From an uncultured Hyphomonas sp. (GTDB lineage Bacteria > Pseudomonadota > Alphaproteobacteria > Caulobacterales > Hyphomonadaceae), in contig NZ_OY787456.1 of NCBI RefSeq assembly GCF_963678875.1, positions 496,001 through 560,000 on the forward strand: 64,000 nt of DNA, written 5' to 3'. Shown piece by piece: positions 50,802 through 59,476 of this stretch. Numbering within the stretch: the first letter of the stretch is position 1; each line of letters starts with the position of its first letter. A program made the translations under genes and the position numbers. The notes below the pieces were generated by a model. It saw only the letters and a program-made list of their open reading frames with translations. It did not search any database and was not told where the DNA came from.

Positions 50802-51710
50802 TCAGGCGTTGAAGTTGAGCTTCAGGCCGGGTTCCGGCCATCGGCATTTGATCAGATTGCCCGTGCCCGACAGCGTGATGTAGGCATCGCGCATGTCGTC
50901 CCCGCCAAAGGCGATATTGGTGACGAGGATATCCGGGAAGGCGATGTGGCTGTGCTGGCCGTCCGGCGTGACCGTGGTGATGCCGCCATTCAGGATGGTT
51001 GCCACACAGACATTCCCGGCCGCGGTCATGCCGAGGCTGTCGAAATATTGCAGGCCCGGCATGGTGGCCACGACGCGGCCGCCATTGAAGGGCGATGCCG
51101 GCTTGATGACGCCGGGGCTTTCCAGGTCGAAGGCCCACATCTTGCCGGGCATTGTATCGGCCATGTAGACGGTCTTCTCGTCTGGCGAGAGGCCGACGCC
51201 GTTCGGGCTGGCATAGTGAAAATCCAGTTCCTTCGCCTTGCTGGCGCCTTTGGCGAGGAAATAGAGACCGCCGAAATCGCGGTGGCGGCTATAGGTCTTG
51301 CCGTGGTCGGTGAAGTAGAGGTTCCCGGCCTTGTCGAAGACCAGATCGTTCGGACCCTTCAGCGGATTGCCGTCCACTTCCTCGATGACGCGTTCGACCT
51401 TGCCGGTGGAGAGGTCCACGCGTTCGATGCGGCCGCCATCATAGTCTGGCGGGCAGTTGCCGGGGATCAGCAGGCCGTCCTGCTCATGATAGATGAAGCC
51501 GCCATTGTTGCAGACCCAGAGCGCGCCGTCCGGTCCGATGGCAAGGCCATTGGGGCCGCCGCCGGGCGTCGCGATCACCTCCGTCTTGCCGCCGTCCCAG
51601 CAGCGCGTGATGCACTTCTTCTCGATCTCCACCACGATGATGGAGCCGTCGGCCATGACAACCGGGCCTTCCGGAAAGCGCAGGCCGCTGGCGATTGTTT
51701 CAAATTCCAT
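50802..51710 (-). CDS. SMP-30/gluconolactonase-like protein
   Basis: 302 aa from ATG 51710 (MEFETIASGLRFPEGPVVMA) behind GGGAGG. Six-bladed beta-propeller signature segments: LRFPEGPVVMADGSIIVVEI, NGLAIGPDGALWVCNNGGFI, GPNDLVFDKAGNLYFTDHGK (metal ligand N/D), HYASPNGVGLSPDEKTVYMA, with the metal-binding Asp near the C-terminal half. Predicted lactonase or Ca2+-dependent hydrolase acting on sugar lactones or related molecules. Cytoplasmic: no signal. Neighbour MBL gene starts 22 bp downstream, so possibly a two-gene unit. Confidence 0.85.
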   Translation of the reverse strand: MEFETIASGLRFPEGPVVMADGSIIVVEIEKKCITRCWDGGKTEVIATPGGGPNGLAIGPDGALWVCNNGGFIYHEQDGLLIPGNCPPDYDGGRIERVDLSTGKVERVIEEVDGNPLKGPNDLVFDKAGNLYFTDHGKTYSRHRDFGGLYFLAKGASKAKELDFHYASPNGVGLSPDEKTVYMADTMPGKMWAFDLESPGVIKPASPFNGGRVVATMPGLQYFDSLGMTAAGNVCVATILNGGITTVTPDGQHSHIAFPDILVTNIAFGGDDMRDAYITLSGTGNLIKCRWPEPGLKLNFNA

Positions 51711-51806
51711 GTTTTTCCTCCCATAGATGGAGGCCACCCTATGCGCGTGTTCGCGAAACTGCAATCTGGCAGTTGGGGTGTCAATTGTTTTCGGAGGCCG
51801 GACCCG

Positions 51807-52346
51807 TCAGAGGCGTTGCGTCGTGGCCAGCTGCCGGTCCATCCGCACGATGGAGAAGGCGTGGTCATTGCCATCTCCGGCCGGATGCGTGGCCAGCGTT
51901 TCGCTGGACCATTCCTTCGCCGGAAGCTCGGGGAAATGGACGTCGCCTTCCGGGCTGGCGTCGACTTCGGTCATGAAGATCCGGTCGGCATAGGGCAGGG
52001 CGAGATCGTAGATCGTCGCGCCGCCGATGACGAACACACAGCCGGCGCCCTGCCGGGCTGCGACGGCGCGCGCCGCGTTGATGGCGGCCGGGAAGCTGGA
52101 ATAGACCCGCGCGCCGGGCGCGTTGTAGGTCCAGTCACGCGTCATCACGATGTTCTCGCGGCCCTTCAACGGACGGAAGGGCAGGCTTTCCCAGGTCTTG
52201 CGGCCCATCAGGATCGGGCAGCCCATCGTGACCTTCTTGAAGAAGGAGAGGTCGTCCTTCAGGCGCCAGGGCAGATCGCCCTCGTTCCCGATCACATTGT
52301 TCCGCCCGCGGGCGGCGATGAGGCAGACGTTCAGACTGTCCGGCAT
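51807..52346 (-). CDS. folA: dihydrofolate reductase
   Basis: 179 aa. NVCLIAARGRNNVIGNEGDLPWRLKDDLSFF (the W-x-x-x-x-D active site region), TMGCPILMGRKTWESLP, RENIVMTRDW, the NADPH loop VFVIGGATIYDLALP and DADRIFMTEVDASPEGD. Reduces dihydrofolate to tetrahydrofolate with NADPH. thyA lies about 2 kb away, making the thymidylate cycle partly clustered. Divergent from the VUT transporter gene. Confidence 0.94.
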   Translation of the reverse strand: MPDSLNVCLIAARGRNNVIGNEGDLPWRLKDDLSFFKKVTMGCPILMGRKTWESLPFRPLKGRENIVMTRDWTYNAPGARVYSSFPAAINAARAVAARQGAGCVFVIGGATIYDLALPYADRIFMTEVDASPEGDVHFPELPAKEWSSETLATHPAGDGNDHAFSIVRMDRQLATTQRL

Positions 52347-52420
52347 GGCGGCAACACCTTTGTTGCGGGATTCCTGTCGGGTTGAAGATCAGGTGACCTT
52401 CATTGAGTTAAGGTTGTGGC

Positions 52421-52438
52421 CATTACACCGGTGCAATG
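52421..52438. promoter_or_regulatory. near-perfect 18-bp palindrome between folA and the VUT gene
   Basis: CATTACACC-GGTGCAATG: halves match except one position. Located in the 148-bp gap between divergent folA (start 52346) and the GTG at 52495. Operator candidate for either gene. Confidence 0.35.
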
Positions 52439-52494
52439 ACAAGGCTTGCAACTCAGTGTCTCCTGCCAATAATGCCACCCATCCGGGGAGCTTC

Positions 52495-53166
52495 GTGATT
52501 AATACTTTGATTTCAGTGCTTACCAATGGGCACGCAGAGCAGCTGACGCCTGCGCTTCTGGCGCTGGTGCTGACATTCACCGCGATCTGGACGCTCAAGG
52601 GGCGCTTCTGGGCCATCATTTACGTCGCCCTGATTCCCTTCCTGAACTGGTCGTTCGGCGTGATTCCCGAATTCCAGGTCGTCGCGCCGCACACCAGTGC
52701 CACCTTCCCGCACGGTGTGTCGCTCCACCCGATGACGATGGTGACGGGCATGGTGTTCGTGGTTCGGGATTTCGTTCAGCGCGAGATGCACCACCGGGTC
52801 CTGATCGTCATGGCGCTCGCGGTGGGCTGGTCATTCTACTACGCCTGGCCGGTCATTGCGCTGGCCAGCGGTGTTGCCTTCGCCGTTTCCGAAGGCGTCG
52901 ACTGGCTGATGTTCACCTTCACGAAGTACCGCCTGTCGACGCGGATTCTCCTGTCCAGCGCGCTGGCCGCGCCGGTGGACACGACCGTGTTTCTCTATGG
53001 CGCAGACCTCGCCAAGCAGATCGAGCTGGGGCTGGAGCCCGGCAACTCGCTGCATGTCTGGAACTGGATCGTCTTCGTGATCGGCAAGATGGTCGGGGCC
53101 GTGATCGTGTCCGCCATCATCCGGCGGCGGGAGGATCTCGGCCTCACCGACCCGAAAGAACTCTGA
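52495..53166 (+). CDS. VUT-family membrane transporter (queuosine-precursor-type)
   Basis: 223 aa from GTG 52495 with GGGGAG at about 52486, the start chosen because the preceding open frame is shadow sequence. Five or six membrane helices. Sequence ... PEFQVVAPHTSATFPHGVSL and VTGMVFVVRDFVQREMHHRV, then EGVDWLMFTFTKYRLSTRIL and APVDTTVFLYGADL, fit the VUT/DUF165 pattern with D-F-x-Q and late S-S-x-x-A-x-x-x-D. Likely imports a queuosine precursor or other small molecule; exact substrate uncertain. No preQ1-type riboswitch was recognised upstream. Confidence 0.65.
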   Translation: MINTLISVLTNGHAEQLTPALLALVLTFTAIWTLKGRFWAIIYVALIPFLNWSFGVIPEFQVVAPHTSATFPHGVSLHPMTMVTGMVFVVRDFVQREMHHRVLIVMALAVGWSFYYAWPVIALASGVAFAVSEGVDWLMFTFTKYRLSTRILLSSALAAPVDTTVFLYGADLAKQIELGLEPGNSLHVWNWIVFVIGKMVGAVIVSAIIRRREDLGLTDPKEL

Positions 53167-53186
53167 CCCCCGCCTGGGTTTTTTGA

Positions 53187-53876
53187 TCAGGCTTCCTCAA
53201 TTAATTGAGGCCCCTGGTTGCGGACATTGCCGACGGCGGCGCCGACCGGCCAGGCGTGCATGGCGTCGGTGGGGAAGGGCTCGAACAAATCCTCCACGTC
53301 TTTCGCCGGGGCCGTCAGCCAGCGCGTATAGTCCTGCGGATCGAGGATCACCGGCATGCGCGTGTGCAGCCCGGCCATCAGGTCGTTCGGCTTGGTCGTG
53401 ATGATGGTGAAACTGTCGAGCTCCGACCCGTCGATCATCGCCCGGTCCCAGAGGCCGCCGAAGCAGAACCAGCGCCGGTTGCGCAGGCCAATGGCGAACG
53501 GCGTCCGGCTGCCCTTCGGCCCCGTCCATTCATAGAAGCCGCTGGCCGGGATCAGGCAGCGCCGGTGGCGGAACGAGCCGCGGAACGTGTTCGATTCCTG
53601 CAGGCCTTCGGCGCGGGCATTGAAAGTGGAGAACTTCTTCTCCTTCAGCGGCTGGTGCCACCAGCTGGGCACGAGCCCCCACATGGCCGGCGCCATCTGG
53701 ACCGTGCCCGCGGTCTGCGGCTCGCCTTCCGGCGTCAGGCGGATGATGGGGGCGTATTGGGTGGGCGCAATATTGTAGGCCGGCTCGGGCGGCGCCACGC
53801 CAGCCGGGGGGATCAGCGACAGGGCCGCGTGATATTCCGCCCAGGTAACGCCATGCCTGAAAAACCGTCCGCACAT
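53187..53876 (-). CDS. SRAP (HMCES/YedK) abasic-site protein
   Basis: 229 aa. N-terminal Met-Cys2 (MCGRFFRHGVTWAEYHAALS) with Cys2 as the catalytic residue that forms a DNA-protein crosslink at abasic sites after Met removal. Further conserved: YNIAPTQYAPIIR with the Asn, MAPAMWGLVPSWW, KFSTFNARAEGL, SGFYEWTGPKGSR with the catalytic Glu and LHTRMPVIL with the His. Protects stalled forks or single strands. Unlinked to a DNA-damage regulator. A 16-bp palindrome overlaps its 3' end (53195-53210). Confidence 0.92.
   Translation of the reverse strand: MCGRFFRHGVTWAEYHAALSLIPPAGVAPPEPAYNIAPTQYAPIIRLTPEGEPQTAGTVQMAPAMWGLVPSWWHQPLKEKKFSTFNARAEGLQESNTFRGSFRHRRCLIPASGFYEWTGPKGSRTPFAIGLRNRRWFCFGGLWDRAMIDGSELDSFTIITTKPNDLMAGLHTRMPVILDPQDYTRWLTAPAKDVEDLFEPFPTDAMHAWPVGAAVGNVRNQGPQLIEEA
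53195..53210. promoter_or_regulatory. perfect 16-bp palindrome CCTCAATTAATTGAGG
   Basis: Lies within the last codons of the SRAP gene and between its stop and the VUT stop (convergent). Could help stop both transcripts or be chance; no U-tract. Recorded as an inverted repeat only. Confidence 0.3.
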
Positions 53877-53998
53877 GGGGCCAGCGTAAAGGCCGGCGCA
53901 CCGCCTGCCAATCGCGATCTCGCTATCCGGTTAAACCCTTATTGAAGAGGACACTTTAAACCGCCAGCTAGACATCAGCACAGACGACAGGAGCGGAC

Positions 53999-54352
53999 AT
54001 GAGCATGGGCACCAAGGATTATTCGGCCATCACCGGTTCGATCAATGAAGGCATCAAGGGCCTGCGCGAGACCGGCGCGGTGGAAACGCTGAACCAGTTC
54101 ACGGCGATGTCGAAGGCTGCAATGACCGATGGCGCGCTCGACAAGAAGATGAAGGAGCTGATCGCCCTCTCCATCGGCGTGGCGACGCATTGCGATGGCT
54201 GTATCGGCTTTCATACGAAGGCGCTGAAACGCCTCGGCGCGACAGACGAGGAAGTGTCCGAAGCGCTCGGCGTGACCGTCTATATGGGCGGCGGGCCGAG
54301 CCTCATGTACGCCGCCGATGCCTGGAACGCCTGGCAGGCGCTGAAGGACTGA
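53999..54352 (+). CDS. carboxymuconolactone decarboxylase/AhpD-like protein
   Basis: 117 aa. Central motif A-T-H-C-D-G-C-I-G-F-H (Cx2C plus His about 8 on, matching the AhpD alkylhydroperoxidase-like fold), preceded by KELIALSIGVATHCDGC and followed by TDEEVSEALGVTVYMGGGPS. In AhpD-like members the two Cys cycle to a disulfide and support peroxide reduction or redox relay. An in-frame ATG two codons later (54005) is an alternative start. Convergent with thyA (19 bp). Confidence 0.85.
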   Translation: MSMGTKDYSAITGSINEGIKGLRETGAVETLNQFTAMSKAAMTDGALDKKMKELIALSIGVATHCDGCIGFHTKALKRLGATDEEVSEALGVTVYMGGGPSLMYAADAWNAWQALKD

Positions 54353-54371
54353 GCCTCCTCAGACCGGACCT

Positions 54372-55166
<795 letters not shown>

Positions 55167-55399
55167 GAATCCGGGCTCCTAAGCTTGTCAGGCGGCATAA
55201 ACGGCCAATTTGTAGCGCGATTCCTTTTCCCGCGTCCTCCCAAAGCAGCGCGGTCCCGAAACCACCCTGCGCTCGCGGGTCCGGATTTATGGTTAAACCT
55301 GTTTTGAGAGCGGCGGGCAAATTTCCGGACCGGATCAAACGGCAATGCAACCCAGATCGCGCATGATGCGGGATGATTCCGGGTGGTGGAGCTGGAAAT

Positions 55400-56941
55400 A
55401 TGATTTCTCGAATGAAGAACATTCAGGGCCTTTTGCGGCAGTATCGGCAGGATACGCGCGGCAATGTCATGATGCTGATGGCCCTGGTTATCGTGGCGAT
55501 CATGGGGCTGGCCGGCTTTGCCATCGACCTGCGCTACACGATCTCGCAGAAGGAAAAGGTCCAATACGCGCTGGATTCCGCTGTCCTTGCAGGTGCGCTG
55601 GAACGCCAGAAGGGCCGGACCGAAGCCGAGGTGAAGGCCGAAGTCCGCGAATATGCCGGATCCCTGATCAACATGCAGGGCGGCGGTCTGTCCTGTTCCG
55701 CCATCAGCGTGGTGCTCGACGATGTCAGTGAAGACATCAATGCCAGCATCAACTGCATGCAGCCAACCTTCATTTCCCAGATCATGGGCCAGGACCATCT
55801 GAGCTTTGCCGTGTCCACGGCGTCGACCTATTCGGTCGGCAAGGTCGATGTTGCGTTCGTGTTCGACGTCTCCGGCTCGATGAACAGCTACAGCCGCCTG
55901 TCGCTTCTCAAGACAGCCGCCAATGCCGCATTCGACACGCTGCTGCCGGACGACAAGCCGGATGACAAGACAATCCGTATCGCGGTGACGACCTACAACA
56001 ACTCCGTCAATGCCGGTTCCTACATCAATTCGGTGACCGATGGCGTGTCGCTGGCAGCGGATGCGTCGAACTTCGCTGCATCCGGGAATTTCAATTCCCA
56101 CAATGGCAAGCGGATGTACGATTCCGCGACGGGCAAACGCTTCTTCTACTACCAGACCGGTACCTGCACCGATTACGGCTATTGCGATCAGTGGTCGAAC
56201 TGGGACTGGGATCCGGCCCGGCGCAAATACGAGGATGTCTCGGTGCCGAGCTCCTGCGTCTATGAGCGCACGGGCAGCCAGGCGGACTCCGATGCCATTC
56301 CCGGATCGCTCGCCTGGATCGGCGCAGCCAATCCGGAATGGAATTTCAGCGACAGCGACCGGGACAAGTATCGCGGCTGGCAGGAAGTGGCCTATGGCGG
56401 CGCCAATTCCAACACGGGCGCCTACCGGAACAATTATGCCACATGCCGCGATTCCGGCCCTGTTCCGCTGACGGACGACAAGAATGCGCTGAAAACGCAT
56501 GTGAACAGCCTGACGGCGGGCGGCGGTACGGCAGGCCACCTCGGTATTGCCTGGGGCTGGTACCTGATCTCGCCGAACTGGAAGTCGATCTGGCCGACGG
56601 CGTCAGAGCCCTGGGCCTATGACGAAGTGAATGCCACCAAGGCCCTCATCCTGATGACCGATGGTGACTTCAACGCGCAGCACTCTTCTGCCGGCAAAGG
56701 CTCTTTCCAGCAGTCGATGGACCTTTGCGACAAGATGAAGGCCCCACCTTCCAAGGTCACGATCTACACGGTCGGTTTCCAGGTGCCGAGCTCGGTGCAG
56801 AAGACCGGCGACGGCCGGACGATCCTCGAATACTGCGCTACCAGCCCGGCATTCGCCTATTCGGCCTCGGACGGTGACGAGCTGCTGCAGGTCTACAAGG
56901 AAATCGCCCAGTCGATCGCCGACCTGCGGATCAAGCAGTAA
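55400..56941 (+). CDS. Tad-type pilus assembly protein with vWA domain (TadG-like)
   Basis: 513 aa from ATG 55400 (MISRMKNIQGLLRQYRQDTR). N-terminal TadE/G-type hydrophobic segment (about 22-42, GNVMMLMALVIVAIMGLAGF), then DLRYTISQKEKVQYALDSAVLAG, typical of TadE/TadG pseudopilin-like anchors. A von Willebrand A domain from about 153 has the metal site D-V-S-G-S-M-N-S (MIDAS) and late ALILMTDGDFNAQHSS. Several Cys (e.g. DYGYCDQWSN, SSCVYERTGS) may form disulfides. No tadABC genes nearby, so it looks like an isolated copy. Possibly surface adhesion or pilus base. Ends just before a palindromic repeat. Confidence 0.85.
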   Translation: MISRMKNIQGLLRQYRQDTRGNVMMLMALVIVAIMGLAGFAIDLRYTISQKEKVQYALDSAVLAGALERQKGRTEAEVKAEVREYAGSLINMQGGGLSCSAISVVLDDVSEDINASINCMQPTFISQIMGQDHLSFAVSTASTYSVGKVDVAFVFDVSGSMNSYSRLSLLKTAANAAFDTLLPDDKPDDKTIRIAVTTYNNSVNAGSYINSVTDGVSLAADASNFAASGNFNSHNGKRMYDSATGKRFFYYQTGTCTDYGYCDQWSNWDWDPARRKYEDVSVPSSCVYERTGSQADSDAIPGSLAWIGAANPEWNFSDSDRDKYRGWQEVAYGGANSNTGAYRNNYATCRDSGPVPLTDDKNALKTHVNSLTAGGGTAGHLGIAWGWYLISPNWKSIWPTASEPWAYDEVNATKALILMTDGDFNAQHSSAGKGSFQQSMDLCDKMKAPPSKVTIYTVGFQVPSSVQKTGDGRTILEYCATSPAFAYSASDGDELLQVYKEIAQSIADLRIKQ

Positions 56942-56965
56942 TTCTCCTGCTCGCTGCCGGTCATC

Positions 56966-56998
56966 CTTCGGCTTCGCTCATGCTGGGCGAAGTCGAAG
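56966..56998. repeat. palindromic (REP-like) intergenic repeat
   Basis: CTTCGGCTTCG (56966-56976), 11-base loop, CGAAGTCGAAG (56988-56998): a 10 of 11 inverted match. Its flanks (TCATCCTTCGG ... AAGTCGAAGCACG) resemble the short palindromes scattered between alphaproteobacterial genes. Lies between convergent vWA and recF genes and may also act in termination. No second copy was seen in this window. Confidence 0.6.
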
Positions 56999-57011
56999 CA
57001 CGGGCGCGGGC

Positions 57012-58127
57012 TTACTGTTCCGTCACCACATTGCCGTCCTGCACGTGCAGGGCCTGGGCGCGGTCTCCGAAACTGTCGAACAGGAATTTTTCCGTGCCGG
57101 TCAGCCAGGCCTGACCGCCGAGGGCGCAGATTTCGTCGAACAGGGCGGCGCGCCGGTCCGGGTCGAGATGCGCAGCGGCCTCGTCCAGCAGGAGGAGAGG
57201 CGGCGGTCCGTCCCGCTCCGCTTTCAGCGCGGTGGCGGAGGCAAGGATCAGCCCGATCAGCAGGGCCTTCTGCTGGCCCGTCGAGGCATCTTTCGCGGGC
57301 GCGCCCGTGGGCCGGTGAATGACGGCAAGGTCTGAGCGGTGCGGGCCTTCCAGTGTGCGCCCGGCGGCCATGTCACGGCGCCGGGACGTGCGCCAGGTCT
57401 CTGCCAGCATTTCGAAAATGGATTTGAAATCGTCGCCGCGCATGGCGGCCTGTTCGGCCTTGCCTTCGAGGGAGACGTCCGCCTTCGGAAAATGCCCTTC
57501 CGGGCGCGCTTCGATCGCGGCCTGCAGCGAGTCCAGCACGTGCGCGCGGTTGATGGCGATCTCAGCCCCGCTTTCGGCAAGACGTGTTTCGATGGCATCG
57601 GCCCAGGCCGGGTCGACATGGCCGCGCTCCAGCAGGGCGTTGCGCTCGCGCATCGCGCGCTCATACCGGCTGGAAGCGCTGGCGTGCGAGGGCGTGTGGG
57701 CCAGGACCAGCCGGTCGTAGAAGCGGCGCCGGTCGCTGGCGCTGCCGCGGAAGACGCCGTCCATGTTCGGGGTCAGCCAGACGATACGGACGATCTCCGC
57801 CAGTTCCGTCGCCGTGGACGGGGCGCCGTCGAGGCGCACCACGCGTTTGGAACTGCCGCCGGAATTGTCGAGCGTCACCCCGATCCTGTGTTCGTCCGCG
57901 AGGGTCGCCGCGACGGTCCAGCTGCCGGTGGAACCGGATCTCGCCATGTCAGGCAGGGTGGAGGCACGCAGGCCCCGGCCGGGCCCGAGCTGGCTGACAG
58001 CTTCCAGCAGATTCGTCTTGCCCGCACCGTTTGCGCCATAGAGGCAGACATGCCGGCCATCCAGCCGCAGCGTAAGAGACTCGTAGTTGCGGAAGTCCGT
58101 AAGCGACAGTCTCGTTAAAGCGGTCAT
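57012..58127 (-). CDS. recF: DNA replication and repair protein RecF
   Basis: 371 aa from ATG 58127 (MTALTRLSLTDFRNYESLTL). SMC-like ATPase: Walker A G-A-N-G-A-G-K-T-N (LYGANGAGKTNLLEAVSQLG), signature-like GQQKALLIGLILASA, Walker B LLLLDEAAAHLDPDRR. Loads RecA via RecOR at gaps. Part of the dnaA-dnaN-recF cluster, 39 bp after dnaN. An earlier TTG (58145) would add six residues; the ATG is preferred. Confidence 0.94.
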   Translation of the reverse strand: MTALTRLSLTDFRNYESLTLRLDGRHVCLYGANGAGKTNLLEAVSQLGPGRGLRASTLPDMARSGSTGSWTVAATLADEHRIGVTLDNSGGSSKRVVRLDGAPSTATELAEIVRIVWLTPNMDGVFRGSASDRRRFYDRLVLAHTPSHASASSRYERAMRERNALLERGHVDPAWADAIETRLAESGAEIAINRAHVLDSLQAAIEARPEGHFPKADVSLEGKAEQAAMRGDDFKSIFEMLAETWRTSRRRDMAAGRTLEGPHRSDLAVIHRPTGAPAKDASTGQQKALLIGLILASATALKAERDGPPPLLLLDEAAAHLDPDRRAALFDEICALGGQAWLTGTEKFLFDSFGDRAQALHVQDGNVVTEQ

Positions 58128-58166
58128 GTCGTCATGCGGGCCCAAACGGCGCCGCTGGCCCTTCTG

Positions 58167-59288
58167 TTAAACGCGCAGCGGCATCAGCACGTAGCGCGCC
58201 GAATCGTCGGACGGGTCCAGGACGAGGGCAGGGGAGGCCGGATCATTGAACATGAATTCGGCGTCCGGTGCTTCGATCTGTCCGGCAATGTCGAGCAGGT
58301 ATTTGGCATTGAAGCCGATCTCCATCGGCTCGTCGCCATACTCGGCTTCCAGTTCCTCATTGCCGACGCCGGTTTCGGCATGGTTCACCGCCAGCACCAG
58401 CTTGCCGTCCGACAGGGACAGTTTCACAGAGCGTGAGCGCTCCGCCGAGACGGTGGAGACGCGGTCGACGGCAGCCTCGAAGGCCTTGTTGTCGATCGAC
58501 AGCTTGCGCGTGTTGCCCTTCGGGATGACGCGGGCATAGTCCGGGAACGCACCATCGATCAGTTTCGAAGTCAGCGTCGCACGGCCTGCGCGGACGATGA
58601 TCTTGGTGTCGGAGACTTCAACATCGACCGGGCCGTCGAGGCCGTCGATCAGGCGGCGGGCTTCGCCCACGGCCTTGCGCGGCACGATCACGCCTTCCAG
58701 CCCGGCACAGCCTTCCGGCGCCTTGGCATCGGCCAGCGCCAGGCGGTGGCCATCGGTGGCCACGGCGCGCAGCACCGCCTTGCCGTAGGCATCGTCGGTG
58801 GCGTGCAGGAAGACACCGTTCAGGTAATAGCGCGTTTCCTCGGTCGAGATCGCGAAACGGGTCTTGTCGATCAGGCGGGCCAGGTCCTTGGCGTCCAGCG
58901 CGAACTTGATGGCGCTGTCGTCAGTGGTCATGGTCTGGAAATCGGACGCCGGCAGGGTCGGCAGTTCGAAATGCGAGCGGCCAGCCTGGATCGACAGGCG
59001 CTGGTTTTCCGGCTGCAGCTCAAGCTCGACCTCGGCGCCTGCGGGCAGTTTGCGGACCACGTCGAACAGGGTGCCGGCCGGGGCCGTCACGGCGCCTTCA
59101 TTGGCCACCTTGGCCGGGGCGCTGTCGACGGCTTCGATGTCGAGGTCCGTCGCGGTCAGCCGAAGCTCGCCGCCGGAGGCCTGCAGCAGCACGTTGGACA
59201 GGATCGGGATCGTGTTGCGCCGCTCGACCACGTTCTGCACGTGAGAGAGTGCGTTGAGGAGGTCGCCGCGTTCGATCGTCAGTTTCAT
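58167..59288 (-). CDS. dnaN: DNA polymerase III beta subunit (sliding clamp)
   Basis: 373 aa from ATG 59288 (MKLTIERGDLLNALSHVQNV), consistent with the standard clamp length. Three repeated beta-clamp domains can be followed: RRNTIPILSNVLLQASGGEL, RYYLNGVFLHATDDAYGKAV with RAVATDGHRLALA, and a C-terminal domain ending YVLMPLRV. Dimer encircles DNA and tethers polymerase III. Downstream of dnaA on the minus strand with 188 bp between, including a hairpin (59383-59413). Confidence 0.97.
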   Translation of the reverse strand: MKLTIERGDLLNALSHVQNVVERRNTIPILSNVLLQASGGELRLTATDLDIEAVDSAPAKVANEGAVTAPAGTLFDVVRKLPAGAEVELELQPENQRLSIQAGRSHFELPTLPASDFQTMTTDDSAIKFALDAKDLARLIDKTRFAISTEETRYYLNGVFLHATDDAYGKAVLRAVATDGHRLALADAKAPEGCAGLEGVIVPRKAVGEARRLIDGLDGPVDVEVSDTKIIVRAGRATLTSKLIDGAFPDYARVIPKGNTRKLSIDNKAFEAAVDRVSTVSAERSRSVKLSLSDGKLVLAVNHAETGVGNEELEAEYGDEPMEIGFNAKYLLDIAGQIEAPDAEFMFNDPASPALVLDPSDDSARYVLMPLRV

Positions 59289-59382
59289 CGTGTTTCCGTC
59301 CATCCCGGGCAACGCTGCCGCCGCCCGCTAAACCCTGTTGCGTCTGCCTGCTGGTCTGTCCCGCCGGTACATGCCGACGGAA

Positions 59383-59413
59383 TCAGCCCGTCCCCAGGAA
59401 GGGAACGGGCTGA
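59383..59413 (-). terminator. hairpin between dnaA and dnaN
   Basis: TCAGCCCGT (59383-59391) and ACGGGCTGA (59405-59413) form a perfect 9-bp inverted repeat with a 13-base loop. It lies after the dnaA stop on the minus strand. The T-run that should follow is weak (ATTCCG on the minus strand), so attenuation or a regulatory structure is as likely as full termination. Confidence 0.45.
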
Positions 59414-59476
59414 GAACACTTAAACATCCAAACGAAAAAGCCAAGCGTTGATCGCGGTGCCGGCCCATTCAGTTCG

